A stretch of DNA of 64,000 nt from the NCBI GenBank assembly GCA_949358305.1, contig OX442320.1:9006259-9070258 (forward strand), given 5' to 3'. Within the stretch, counting starts at the first letter, position 1, and the number at the start of each line of letters is the position of its first letter. This stretch comes from Strigamia acuminata (lineage: Eukaryota > Arthropoda > Chilopoda > Geophilomorpha > Linotaeniidae). The translations under genes and the position numbers were made by a program. The notes under the pieces are model-generated. The model had not been told where the DNA came from. It saw only the letters and a program-made list of their open reading frames with translations, and ran no database searches. Positions 1 to 11,800 of this stretch are shown here, piece after piece.

Positions 1-827
1 GATGGACCAAAAACTGTATAAAGATTACGATTTTAACAAATTATTCACTTATATACAGTTAGAGAGCAAATCTGACGTGGTAGTCTTTAGTAGCTTCTGG
101 TAGCTTTGTAGAATCCCAAATAATAGTTGCATGTGTGGCATGGCCTATGAAATCCATTTTATCTACTGTTAAAATGAAACAACTTTGAACATAAACTCTT
201 AAAAACAATGTCTTGTCTTATCTATACTCATAGTTAGCATGGTGCAGCTTCCGCTAATCATATTTACAGCCTCAACTGTCATTAACTCACGAACTGGTTT
301 GTTGCAATTGTCTTTGAATTCGTTTTTACACTACATGGAGAAAAAAGAAAAAGTCAAACTTGGGTAAAAAGATAAAATTTTTAACTTACGACTGTACGAA
401 CACTCATGTGTTCAGTGTTCACACGTAAACTATCCCATAATTGAAAAGCGTCTGTAAAATTCGGAAAAACATCGTTGTTTTGTACCATCGCATTAAGGAT
501 CTCAATGTTGCATAAAGTAATGGATGGAAATGTGACAGATGTGCGTTGCTGGAGGTTTACTTCGGTCACGATTGCGCCGTCGAGGTATACGCCGACTCGA
601 GCAGCAATTTGGTAGATGCAGCCCGTAAAACAAGTAATTATTACTACAAACCAGACACACTTAGACAGCAGGCTGTAGGATTTGTCCGAAAACCTATTGA
701 GTCCAAACAAATCGTTTTGTTTGCATTTGCAGCAGCATTTGCATTTTTCTTTTGTTTCTGCGTTGTTAATGGAAAGGTTTTCTTCGAGTGGATGAATGGC
801 TTGTTCTCGGTTTCGGTGCAACATCAT
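1..827 (-). CDS. DEG/ENaC-family ion channel, gene A (5' part only, cut by window edge)
   Basis: This is the first part of a degenerin/epithelial sodium channel subunit, a plasma-membrane cation channel with two transmembrane segments. Exons read on the minus strand are 390-827, 228-330, 77-165 and the first 13 bases of the next exon (1-13). The lengths 103 and 89 nt match the exons of all other copies in this array. Exon 1 carries TM1 (around VWFVVIITCFTGCIYQI) and the family signature TFPSITLCN. The first in-frame ATG is at 827; upstream sequence resembling longer paralogs is frameshifted. The donor after exon 3 (CAC followed by GTCAGA) is weaker than the GTTTAA of its sisters. The pore-forming last exon lies outside the window, so function of this copy cannot be judged. 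Confidence 0.85.
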
Positions 828-970
828 GTATAGATTGACTCTAAATGTGAGCAGGTATAGGGGCGTGTTATGTCTATAAAACCTGCTCAAATTTATGGTG
901 TTTATAGTAACACTGGAAAGCCTCCCGTCGCTCTCTGGGCTCGGCTTCGCTGCATTGATTAATGGTGGCG

Positions 971-3225
971 GGCATTATTTTGGCATTATTTTGGCATTAT
1001 TTTGGCATTATTTTGGCATTATTTTGGTATTTTTTTGGTATTTTTTTGGTATTTTTTTGGGATAATTTTGGTATTATTTTGGTATTTTTTTGGTATTTTT
1101 TTGGCATTATTTTGGCATTATTTTGGCATTATTTTGGCATTATTTTGGTATTATTTTGGTATTTTTTTGGCATTTTTTTGGCATTTTTTTGGCATTTTTT
1201 TGGTATTTTTTTGGTATTATTTTGGTATTATTTTGGTATTATTTTGGTATTATTTTGGCATTATTTTGGCATTTTTTTGGTATTTTTTTGGTATTTTTTT
1301 GGTATTTTTTTGGGATAATTTTGGTATTATTTTGGTATTTTTTTGGTATTTTTTTGGCATTATTTTGGCATTATTTTGGCATTATTTTGGCATTATTTTG
1401 GTATTATTTTGGTATTTTTTTGGCATTTTTTTGGCATTTTTTTGGTATTATTTTGGTATTTTTTTGGTATTTTTTTGGTATTATTTTGGTATTATTTTGG
1501 TATTATTTTGGCATTATTTTGGCATTATTTTGGTATTTTTTTGGTATTTTTTTGGTATTTTTTTGGTATTTTTTTGGGATAATTTTGGTATTATTTTGGT
1601 ATTTTTTTGGTATTTTTTTGGCATTATTTTGGCATTATTTTGGCATTATTTTGGCATTATTTTGGCATTATTTTGGCATTATTTTGGCATTATTTTGGCA
1701 TTATTTTGGCATTATTTTGGTATTTTTTTGGTATTTTTTTGGTATTATTTTGGTATATTTTTGGTATTTTTTTGGTATTATTTTGGTATTTTTTTGGTAT
1801 TATTTTGGTATTATTTTGGTATTTTTTTGGTATTTTTTTGGTATTTTTTTGGTATTTTTTTGGTATTTTTTTGGCATTTTTTTGGCATTTTTTTGGCATT
1901 ATTTTGGCATTATTTTGGTATTATTTTGGTATTTTTTTGGTATTTTTTTGGTATTTTTTTGGTATTTTTTTGGTATTTTTTTGGGATAATTTTGGTATTT
2001 TTTTGGTATTATTTTGGTATTTTTTTGGGATAATTTTGGTATTATTTTGGTATTTTTTTGGTATTTTTTTGGGATAATTTTGGTATTATTTTGGGATAAT
2101 TTTGGTATTATTTTGGTATTTTTTTGGTATTTTTTTGGCATTATTTTGGCATTATTTTGGCATTATTTTGGCATTATTTTGGTATTATTTTGGTATTTTT
2201 TTGGGATAATTTTGGTATTATTTTGGTATTATTTTGGTATTTTTTTGGTATTTTTTTGGTATTATTTTGGTATTTTTTTGGGATAATTTTGGTATTATTT
2301 TGGTATTTTTTTGGTATTTTTTTGGTATTTTTTTGGTATTATTTTGGTATTTTTTTGGTATTTTTTTGGTATTTTTTTGGGATAATTTTGGTATTATTTT
2401 GGTATTTTTTTGGTATTTTTTTGGTATTTTTTTGGCATTTTTTTGGCATTTTTTTGGCATTATTTTGGCATTATTTTGGCATTATTTTGGTATTATTTTG
2501 GTATTTTTTTGGTATTTTTTTGGTATTATTTTGGTATTTTTTTGGTATTTTTTTGGTATTTTTTTGGGATAATTTTGGTATTTTTTTGGTATTATTTTGG
2601 TATTATTTTGGTATTATTTTGGTATTATTTTGGTATTTTTTTGGTATTTTTTTGGCATTTTTTTGGCATTATTTTGGTATTATTTTGGTATTATTTTGGT
2701 ATTATTTTGGTATTTTTTTGGTATTTTTTTGGCATTTTTTTGGCATTATTTTGGCATTATTTTGGCATTATTTTGGTATTTTTTTGGTATTTTTTTGGGA
2801 TAATTTTGGTATTATTTTGGTATTTTTTTGGTATTTTTTTGGGATAATTTTGGTATTATTTTGGGATAATTTTGGTATTATTTTGGTATTTTTTTGGTAT
2901 TTTTTTGGCATTATTTTGGCATTATTTTGGCATTATTTTGGCATTATTTTGGCATTATTTTGGCATTATTTTGGTATTATTTTGGTATTTTTTTGGGATA
3001 ATTTTGGTATTTTTTTGGTATTATTTTAGTATTTTTTTGGTATTTTTTTGGGATAATTTTGGTATTATTTTGGTATTTTTTTGGTATTTTTTTGGTATTT
3101 TTTTGGGATAATTTTGGTATTATTTTGGTATTTTTTTGGTATTTTTTTGGTATTTTTTTGGGATAATTTTGGTATTATTTTGGTATTTTTTTGGTATTTT
3201 TTTGGTATTATTTTGGTATTTTTTT
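971..3225. repeat. 11-bp minisatellite, about 205 units, with higher-order structure
   Basis: An uninterrupted array of 11-bp units GG(C/T)ATT(A/T)TTTT plus a third variant GGGATAATTTT. The variants are arranged in a higher-order pattern: early GGGATAATTTT units sit at 1059, 1312 and 1576, that is 253 and 264 bp (23 and 24 monomers) apart. Because 11 is not a multiple of 3, every forward frame translates to the same 11-residue period (FWYFFGIxLxx), giving long stop-free frames that are not genes. The array lies between DEG/ENaC genes A and B, just upstream of gene A. Confidence 0.97.
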
Positions 3226-3242
3226 GCCAAAAAAATACCAAA
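3213..3242. repeat. Perfect inverted repeat at the minisatellite edge
   Basis: The last minisatellite unit (TTGGTATTTTTTTG) is followed after two bases by its inverse (AAAAAAATACCAA), forming a hairpin that ends the array. To its right, direct copies of AAGGAAGTTTTGGC occur near 3241 and 3337. It may be the scar of an inversion or a replication turn-around. Confidence 0.8.
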
Positions 3243-3658
3243 GGAAGTTTTGGCTAGATGTGTAGTTAATCGTCCTAGCTTTGGCTGTTTGATATTTTAC
3301 TGGACAATTACAAAGCTATAAAGCTTGCGGAAACAAAGGAAGTTTTGGCAATTAGAGTTGTGCCATTGAATCCAAAAACAGCCCAATCATGACCCTTGAA
3401 CTTTAGCTAGATACAGTAGTGATGTTGGATGTTGATTACTTCAGACATGAACGTTTTTGGTTCTAATGTCTAGAATAAACACACTGATCGAATTGTTAAT
3501 TCTAGAAAGAATAATTTTATTTTAAATTGAAAATAAGTCTTAACACGTCTAAATTTCAAAGTTTTGGGTGTTTTTCAACGCATGTTGTTAATAATTTCAA
3601 GAACACGTGTAAATAATCGATGTAAGAAAGTGAAAAAATTGTGAAAATACAAGTTTTC
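3243..3658. other. 3' flank of gene B; no gene seen
   Basis: About 416 bases without a convincing coding region. The right half (about 3430-3655) is homologous to 28330-28600 between genes J and K, sharing the words GATGTTGATTACTTCAGA and AACACACTGATCGAATTG. It is part of the duplicated 3' flank of the array. It holds the downstream sequence of gene B, including a CACGTGT box about 50 bases after the stop that recurs behind most copies. Confidence 0.6.
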
Positions 3659-5328
3659 CTATTTACGAAAGTGGTAGCGGATTAAATTTTCGATTAAATC
3701 AACAAGTGTGAACACACTGATGCCAAGATAGAGTCCAAGGGTGCCTCCGATGTCACTGAACAATGCCGATGCTGTGAACATTTCCCTCTCTATTATTAAT
3801 TCAGTTTTGTCTTCATCAAAATCAAAAAACAGAACAGTAGTGTTTGCCTTTTTTGTTTTCTGTCGATGCAAAACGTATTGTGTCTCATTGCATTTCCGCT
3901 TACACTGACAATTTTCCAAGTGTTGTATCAAATTGTAAACAATTGGAAATATTCTATCGAAATTAGCCTTGATGTCTGCAAACGTAGTGCACGGGGCACG
4001 TCGTGTGCTGTTGACAAAAGGCAATCTGAATAGAAAATGAATTCTGTTGCTTATAAAAGCATATACTAGATTGAAAAAATTACTTACCCACAGCTTAATT
4101 CTTTTTCTACTAGCTCGTTAATGCAGTTGTGTGAACAAGCAAAAGCCATTTCTTCCGTCACACAAGGATTTCGGGCTGTATTTAAATCCTGTATCTGCAA
4201 ATGTAATAAAAAAAAAGCACAAATTTATTACTTTCTGAATAATTATCGACATTTTACCTCTTTTTGATATAATCTGTATCCTGACTTGTATTGTAATTGA
4301 GCTGATTCAACAAGAAGTTCGCCATCAATTGAATGGTGAACGGTGTCTTGATGAATCAAAAACTGGATAAAGATTACGATTTTAATAATTGATTTACAAG
4401 AGATAAAAAATTAAACCTGATATTCATTCTTAGCTACTGATGGCTGTGTACGATTCCAAATAATAGCAGCAGTTGTGAATTTGCCCCTGAAATCCATTTT
4501 CTCTTCTGTAAAATCAAACAACTTTGGACATAAACTCCAAAATATTTTGTCTTATACTGTATATACTCATAGTTAGCATGATGCAGCTTCCACTCATCAT
4601 ATTTACAGCCTCAACTGTCATTACCTCATGAATTGGTTCGATACAACTTGAATTGAATACGTTTACACACTGCACACAAACAAAGAAAAAGTCAAACATA
4701 AACAAAGAGGTAAAATAATTTATAGTCTTCAACTTACTAGTGTTTTAAAACTTAAATCTTGAGGTTCCACACGTAAACTGTCCCATAATTGAAAAGCGTC
4801 GGTAAAATTGCCAAAAGAATTGATGTTTTGTAGTGTCGCTATTAGAATATCTCTGTTGCATAAAGTAATGGATGGGAATGTGACAGAAATGCGTTTCTGG
4901 AGCTTTACTTCGGTTACAATTGCGCCGTCGAGATAAACGATGACGCGAGTTGCAATTTGGTAACTGCAGCCCGTAAAACAACAAATTATTACTGCAAACC
5001 ACACAAACTTAAATAGCAGGCTGTGGGATTTGCCAGAAAACTTATTGAGTCCAAACAAATCATTTTGTTTGCTTGTTTGTTTGCGTTTTCTTCTTGTTTT
5101 TCCATTTTTTCTGCGAATGTTTGCCTTAAGTGGACGAATAACTCGCATACGGTTTCGGTGCAACATCGCGTATAGATTGACTATAAATGTATAGAGCCGT
5201 GTTATGTCTACGATAAAATGGCCGATAGTTCCAACCAAGAGAAAGTTCTGCATCACTAAAGCCATCAAATCTGCATTTTGTTCGTTGTGAGTAATGGATG
5301 AGTGGCGAGATAATATGTTCATACACAT
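3659..5328 (-). CDS. DEG/ENaC-family ion channel, gene B (complete, 453 aa)
   Basis: Exons 4738-5328, 4567-4669, 4417-4505, 4258-4362, 4088-4194 and 3659-4025 join in frame to 453 residues. Residues 105-123 form TM1, preceded by the sequence LFGLNKF where the family normally has a His-Gly pair. TFPSITLCN is at about 150-158, a cysteine cluster (CQCKRKC) precedes the second half, and the pore/TM2 region has FSDIGG followed by the G-x-S selectivity motif GIS at 433-435. The cytoplasmic tail after TM2 is only about 12 residues. The protein is shorter than typical 500-700 residue relatives, mostly in the ectodomain. The N-terminus is about 55 residues longer than in genes C, E and F and has its own hydrophobic stretch (residues 21-40). 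DEG/ENaC subunits assemble as trimers gated by acid, peptides, mechanical force or chemicals; which applies here is unknown. Confidence 0.93.
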
Positions 5329-5586
5329 TACACGTACAAGTGCACTTGTATAGCAAGAATAATTAAAATGATCGATTGCTTTGTTTGAATTAATTATTGA
5401 TTCTCACTTAGACCAAGGATAGCGTGTCATACGGTAATAAAAATGTGTACACGTTAGTTTACGACTACATAAAGGTCATATTTAAACTGTTATGTATTTT
5501 CAGTGCATGAATTGTCACTAATTTCAAAAACACGTGTGAGTAATCGATGTGAGAATGTGAGGAAATTGAGAAAATACAATTTTTTC

Positions 5587-7109
5587 TTATTTACGACAGT
5601 GGTAACGGATTAACGTTTCTATTAAATCAACGAGTGTGAACACACTGATGCCAAGATAGAGTCCAACGGTGCCTCCGATGTCACTGAACAATGCCGATGC
5701 TGTGAACATTTCCCTCTCTATTATTAATTCAGTTTTTTCTCCATCAAATTTAAAACTCAACTTTGTATCGTTATTCTTGAATCTTTTTTTGAGATGTAAA
5801 TGCAAAACGTGTTGCATCTCGTTGCATTTCCTCTTACACTGACAGTTTTCCAAGTGTTGTATCAAATTGTAAACGATTGGAAATATTCTCTCGTAATTAG
5901 CTTTGATGTCTGCAAACGTAGTGCACGGGGCACCACGTCGTGTGCTGTTGACAAATGGCAATCTGAATAGAAAATTAATTCTGTTGTTTATAAAAGCATA
6001 GACGAGATTGAAAATATTCCTTACCCACAGCTTAATTCTTTTTCCACTAGCTTGTTAATGCAGTTGTATGAGCAAGCAAAAGACATTTCTTGCGTCACGC
6101 AAGGATTTCGGGCCGTATTTAAATTCTGTAGCTAAAAATATAATAAACAAAAGGCAGACATTTATTAGTTTCTGAACAATTCTCGACATTTCACCTCTTT
6201 GGAAAATAATGTATATCCTGATATGTATTGTAAGTCAGCTATTTCAAGAAGAATTTCGCCATCAATTGAATGGTGAAAGGTGTCTTGATGAAACAAAAAC
6301 TATATAAAGGGTACGATTTTAATAAATGATTTACAAGAGTTATAAAATTAAACCTGATAGGTATTCGTAGCTACTGATGGTGATGGCTGTGTACGATTCC
6401 AAATAATAGCAGCAGTTGTGAATATGCCCCTGTAATCCATTTTCTCTTCTGTAAAATCAAACAACTTTGAACATAAATTCAAAAATATTTTGTCTTATAC
6501 TGTGTATACTCATAGTTAGCATGGTGCAGCTTCCACTAAACATGTTTACAGCCTCAACTGTCATTACCTCCTGAACTGTTTTGATACAACCTGATTTGAA
6601 TGCGTTTACACACTGCACGTAAACAAATAAAAAGTCAAACAAAAACAAAAAGGTAAAATAATCTATAGTATTCAACTTACTATTGTAGAAAAACTTAAAT
6701 CTTGAGGTTTCACTCGTAATCTATCCCATAATTGAAAAGCGTCCGTAAAATTGCCAATAAAACTAGTGTTTCGTAGTGTCGCTATTAGAATTTCTCTGTT
6801 ACATAAAGTAATGGATGGAAATGTGATAGACGCGCGTTGCTGGAGCTTTACTTCGGTTACAATTGCACCGTCGAGATAAACGATGACGCGAGTAGCAATT
6901 TGGTAGACGCAGCCGGTAAAACAACAAATTATTACTACAAACCACACAAACTTAAACAGCAGGCTGTGGGATTTATCAGTAAACTTGTTGAGTCCCAACA
7001 AATTGTTTTGATTGCTGCAGCAGTTACATTTCCCTTTTGTTTCCTCATTATTAATGGAAAGGTTTGCAAGTGGCTGCTTATTAGCTCCCACTTGGTTTCG
7101 GCGCGACAT
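5587..7109 (-). CDS. DEG/ENaC-family ion channel, gene C (complete, 404 aa)
   Basis: Six exons: 6681-7109, 6510-6612, 6354-6448, 6195-6299, 6025-6131 and 5587-5962, all phases consistent (404 residues). Exon 3 is 6 nt longer than in most paralogs because of a short in-frame GATGGT-type repeat, shared with gene K. The protein starts at MSRRNQ. The region homologous to the longer N-terminus of genes B and D is out of frame because five bases replace three just before the ATG. TM1, TFPSITLCN, the FSDIGGTVGLYLGIS pore sequence and the short C-terminal tail ending YHCRK are all present. The gene should encode a complete channel subunit. Confidence 0.92.
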
Positions 7110-7248
7110 TGTGTGTATAGATTTACTATGAATGTCAGCTGGTTTTGTATGCGTAGATGTTTATCTACTGTAGCTGCGTCTATGAGTTCATCTATAAATC
7201 ATGTTGCAGAGTTAATCGTTACTGTTGGTTGGAAACGATGGAAACGCC

Positions 7249-7947
7249 GGTATAATTTTACTTTATGGGCACCCTCTCAGATCATCTCCAACATTTGGTT
7301 CTAGAGGTAACCAAGGGTGGGGAATCGAATGGCGTTGACGGTTTTAGGGGCAAACGAAAACGGAAGCGGAAATCAGGAGATTAACGGCTGTAGGTTAAGC
7401 TGGGAATCATATGGTCCATTGTTGTTGTTGTTGCTGCTGTTGTCGCTGGTCCACAGTGTTAGCGGACAGGGGGTCGGGGAAGGGTGGGGGCGGGAAGGGG
7501 GGGGGGTTCAGTGGGGGGCAGAGCCCCCCCTTGAATAAGAAAAGAAAAAGCAAAGAAAAAACGATGGTACGAACCGGGGATGAAATGGACACTTCTTTTA
7601 GGTGCAAGGATGATGAAAAAGGACGAATCGTTGAGTGAAATGAAACGTGTTTATGACGTGAAATCAGGTGTAAAACTGATGCAAAAACAAAGATGGCTGA
7701 CAATCAGAGCGCACGTGCATAACAATGCTGGGGAGAAAATGACTGGCTGCTAACAATCAAATTAACATTTTAAAAATGTGAAAGCAAACATCTGATGTTA
7801 ATCGCTGGTCATTAAACTGCTGTTTTCTACTTCCGTTTTCGTTTGCCCCCAAAACCGTCAATGCCATTCGTTTTCCCACACTTGGTTACCCCTAAAACCA
7901 AATTTTGGAGATGATCTGAGAGGGTGCCCATAAAGTAAAATTGTTCC
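7249..7947. mobile_element. Non-autonomous DNA transposon (MITE), about 699 bp, long terminal inverted repeats
   Basis: The ends are inverted repeats: GG(T/A)A(T/C)AATTTTAC followed by TTTATGGGCACCCTCTCAG on the left, with the inverse complement on the right. The similarity continues inward for roughly 140 bp. It is flanked by a near-perfect 8-bp target duplication (GAAACGCC at 7241-7248, GAAATGCC at 7948-7955). The homologous spacer near 16980-17000 reads GAAACGCC followed directly by TGATTGCAC, the empty site. Eight-base duplications fit hAT- or P-like transposases. The centre contains a G-rich tract (about 7470-7530) and no transposase. Confidence 0.85.
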
Positions 7948-8189
7948 GAAATGCCTGATGGCACACTTCGAGTTGCTTTCTGGATTCGGCTTTGCCGCAT
8001 TGTTGAATGGAGTTATACTCTGTGTCATAAAATGTGTGACAAACGCTCATTGAGCTATCCATCAAGGGTAGAAATTAACAATAGAAAAATATATTTAGAT
8101 AAACACACTTTCCACCACAAGAGGATGTGTCATTTTTTAAACTTATAAATGAATTTACATACAATTGTGCTCAGGTCTAATACTAGTAC

Positions 8190-8562
8190 CATGTTCACAC
8201 CAACGGATCGAGTTTGGCTGGATCTGATCCTCCCCATCAGATCCAACTGAACAGAGTTCCAATATTCACTTGGATGGAGTTGTGTTCGCACCAAAATATG
8301 ATTCAATCAAACCAAACCTGGTTTTAGTAGCAACAGGTGTTAGAAACACGTCAATACAATGGCTGCCATTTTATTATCATATAATGCGCAACCATGGACT
8401 GCTATACAGACTGCTGACGTTATTTAATGAATTCCAATCAGAATCCAATCGTTGAATCAAGTTGTGGGAACTCGATTGACGAACGGAGTTCAGTGTTTAC
8501 ACTATATCTTGGATCTAGATCCGCAGCTTCGGATGAGATCCAAAAGCTTGGTGTGAACATAG
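8190..8562. mobile_element. MITE with CATGTTCACACCAA termini, copy 1
   Basis: Terminal inverted repeats CATGTTCACACCAA and TTGGTGTGAACATAG bound about 373 bp containing internal palindromes such as GGATCTGATCC and a run around GATCTAGATCC. Homologous copies occur at 17029-17374 (left end missing) and 25230-25638. It has no coding capacity. The target duplication is not clear, so the superfamily is not assigned. Confidence 0.75.
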
Positions 8563-8841
8563 TTTAACAGTGCTTTGTGAGTTTTGTGCGCCCCTCCGTA
8601 CATTTACACTCGTTTACAACAAGAATAATTTTTTTGTTTGAATTAAGCATTGATTTGCATATAAAACCACGATAACTTATCGTACAGCAATAAAAATGTG
8701 TATATATTAGTTTTATGACTAAATTAACGACAATTTGAAAGTGTTATGTATTTTCGGTGCACGTAAGTGGTCATTAATTTCAAGACCACGTGTACGTAAT
8801 CGATGTAAGAATGTGAGGAAATTGAGAAAATACAAGTTTTC

Positions 8842-11800
8842 TTATTTACGAAAGTGGTATCGGATTAAATTTTCTATTAAATCAAAGAGTGTGAACACAC
8901 TGATGCCAAGATAGAGTCCAACGGTGCCTCCGATGTCACTGAACAATGCCGATGCTGTGAACATTTCCGTCTCTATTATTAATTCAGTTTTGTCTCCAGC
9001 AAATTGAAAATACAACATTGTAGTGTTACTCTTCATTGTGGCATGTTGATGCAAAACATATTGCATTTCGTTGCATTTCCGCTTACACTGACACTCTTTC
9101 AAGTGTTCCATCATATTTAAAACGAATGGAAATATTTTATCTAAATTAGCTTTGATTTCTTCAAAGTTTCTGCATGGATCAAGTTTTGTGTTGTTGACAT
9201 ATGGCAATCTAAAAAGAAAATCATAGAAACATATAAGAAAATCAAGGGCCGTTTAAAGACGGATTTTATTTATTGGCACCCCGTTTAAAATTTTTAACTT
9301 GCGAGAGGCTGACATTGACATATATTTGAGGCAAACCCAACTTAGGAATTAGCGCCGTTTTGATATTTATAGGCAAGCATGCAATCACCTCTGGCTTATA
9401 ACAATAGCTGATGACAAGTGGGATGTAGGCACTTGTATTTGCCCAACATTCTGCAAAACATATGTGTGCAAGCATATTCTTGGTGTTGTCGTAAAGGAGG
9501 GGTTTTTCTGTTGTGCCACCTGAAGCCAAAACTGTCCCAATCGGGCAGAAACGTAAACGTGATCGCTAAAGCTGCTTTTTTTGCGGAAAATAAAACTTCT
9601 TCAAAATGGTTTCATAAGTGTGGATAATGCAAATAGAGCATTTTGACAACAAAAATTTTGAAATTGGAGGTATTTTTTAGTCCGCAATTGCCGCAATCGG
9701 ACCGTAATGCCGCAATTTTGCAGAAAATCCGCAATTTGCCAATTTTGGGGGGTTTGTTACGAAAATCGAGTGAACGTGCGTATTGCGTGATACCGTATCA
9801 TGTAATAACTTTGTTTAAAAACTTCAAATTATGTTTAAAAACTTCAAATTATGTTTAAAAACTTCAAATTATGTTTAAAAACTTCAAATTATGTTTAAAA
9901 ACTTCAAATTATGTTTAAAAACTTCAAATTATGTTTAAAAACTTCAAATTATGTTTAACACTAGAACGGCCAGACCGGTCATTTTGACCGGTACAGCTGT
10001 TTAAACAGCTGCAGCAATAAACCCAATGGGTTTACGGTGCTGCTAATTTGTGACTTTAGCTGATTTATGATGCTTTATATCATAAATCATCAAAAGTTGA
10101 ATTTTTCTTAAGAAATAATAAAAAAAAAAGTGAATTGACCTAGAACGGCCGAAACCGGTTAAAATGACCGGTTAAAATCACCTGAACAATACGTGCACCA
10201 AACTGCACTAAACGTGCACCAAACGTGCACCAAACGTGCACAATATGTGCATACAACGTTTTGGCATCAAACTGATTCAGTAACACGCGAAACATGCGAA
10301 GAAAATACCAAAACAAAAATTGATGGTTTTTATAAAATCTGATAAAATTAAAAACGGAAATTTAATTTTATCAGGTTTTATAATAACCATCAATTTTTGT
10401 TTTGGTATTTTCTTCGCATATTTTGCGTGTTATTGAATCGATTTGATGCCAAAACGTTGTTTACACGTATTGTGCACGTACTGTAAAAGTATTTTGCACA
10501 TTTGGTGCACGTACTGTTCACGTTATTGCAACCGGTCATTTTAACCGGTTTCGGCCGTTCTAGGTAGGCCGAAATTCCGGCCGTTCTAGTGTTAAAAACT
10601 TCAAATTATGTTTAAAAACTTCAAATTATGTTTAAAAACTTCAAATTATGTTTAAAAACTTCAAATTATGTTTAAAAACTTCAAATTATGTTTAAAAACT
10701 TCAAATTATGTTTAAAAACTTCAAATTATGTTTAAAAACTTCAAATTATGTTTAAAAACTTCAAATTATGTTTAAAAACTTCAAATTATGTTTAAAAACT
10801 TCAAATTATGTTTAAAAACTTCAAATTATGTTTAAAAACTTCAAATTATGTTTAAAAACTTCAAATTATGTTTAAAAACTTCAAATTATGTTTAAAAACT
10901 TCAAATTATGTTTAAAAACTTCAAATTATGTTTAAAAACTTCAAATTATGTTTAAAAACTTCAAATTATGTTTAAAAACTTCAAATTATGTTTAAAAACT
11001 TCAAATTATGTTTAAAAACTTCAAATTATGTTTAAAAACTTCAAATTATGTTTAAAAACTTCAAATTATGTTTAAAAACTTCAAATTATTATCGGGCAGA
11101 AAGATAAAAGTGATCGCCTTAAAAATGTAAAGAGTACGGTTTCAAGCAATTTTTGTAATTTGGTGATTGGTGTAATCGCAAATAGTGTGCAAATAAATAA
11201 ATAAAAAGTGTGCAAACGATTTGTGTATTTAATTGGGGGGGGGGGGGGGTTAATAATATATCCCTTTTAAAGACTTTTATTTGCAATTTTTATTTCTTAA
11301 TCTTTCAATAGAAAATTGCATGTACTAGGCACTAGGGTATGTACCATGCACCATATTCGCGACTGGGGCAACACTATACGCCTACTCGGTCTACTTGTAA
11401 ATGGATAAACATTTGCTTACCCACAACTTAACATTTTTTCTATTTTCTTGTTAATGCAGTTGTACGAGCAAGCCAAATATATTTCTTCTGTCACACAAGG
11501 ATTTCGGCGTGTATTCAAATTCTGCATCTAAAATTATAATACATATAAAGCACGAGTTTATTAATTTTTGAATAATTCTCGACGTTTTACATCTATAGCG
11601 CTTGCAGTTGCTGAGCTACGCCAATTTTAACGTACAAAAACTGTTGTAGGCTTCAATTATGATTTATAATAATGTTGTGAGTTATGCAAATGTTACGTGA
11701 ATAAGTGAGTAAGAGTTGATCCTAATAAGTGAGAGTTTATTTGTGTGCAAGCTCCAATTGCAAATGGATAAACTGGCACAAATATAACAAAGTCCGAAGC

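Noticed and set aside
546-833. Plus-strand frame opposite exon 1 of gene A (similar frames at 6837, 12468, 20623, 27948)
   Set aside because: It recurs antisense to each conserved channel exon 1 and encodes nothing recognisable; a shadow of the real frame.
962-3321. Long reading frames (up to 343 codons) on both strands with FWYFFGIF- or KKYQKNTKK-type repeats
   Set aside because: They only reflect an 11-bp repeat without stop codons in any frame; no start context, introns or family similarity.
9266-9529. 87-codon minus-strand frame in intron 5 of gene D, identical at 18078-18341
   Set aside because: Conserved only because the whole block was duplicated; no known domain, within an intron, absent from the other paralogs.
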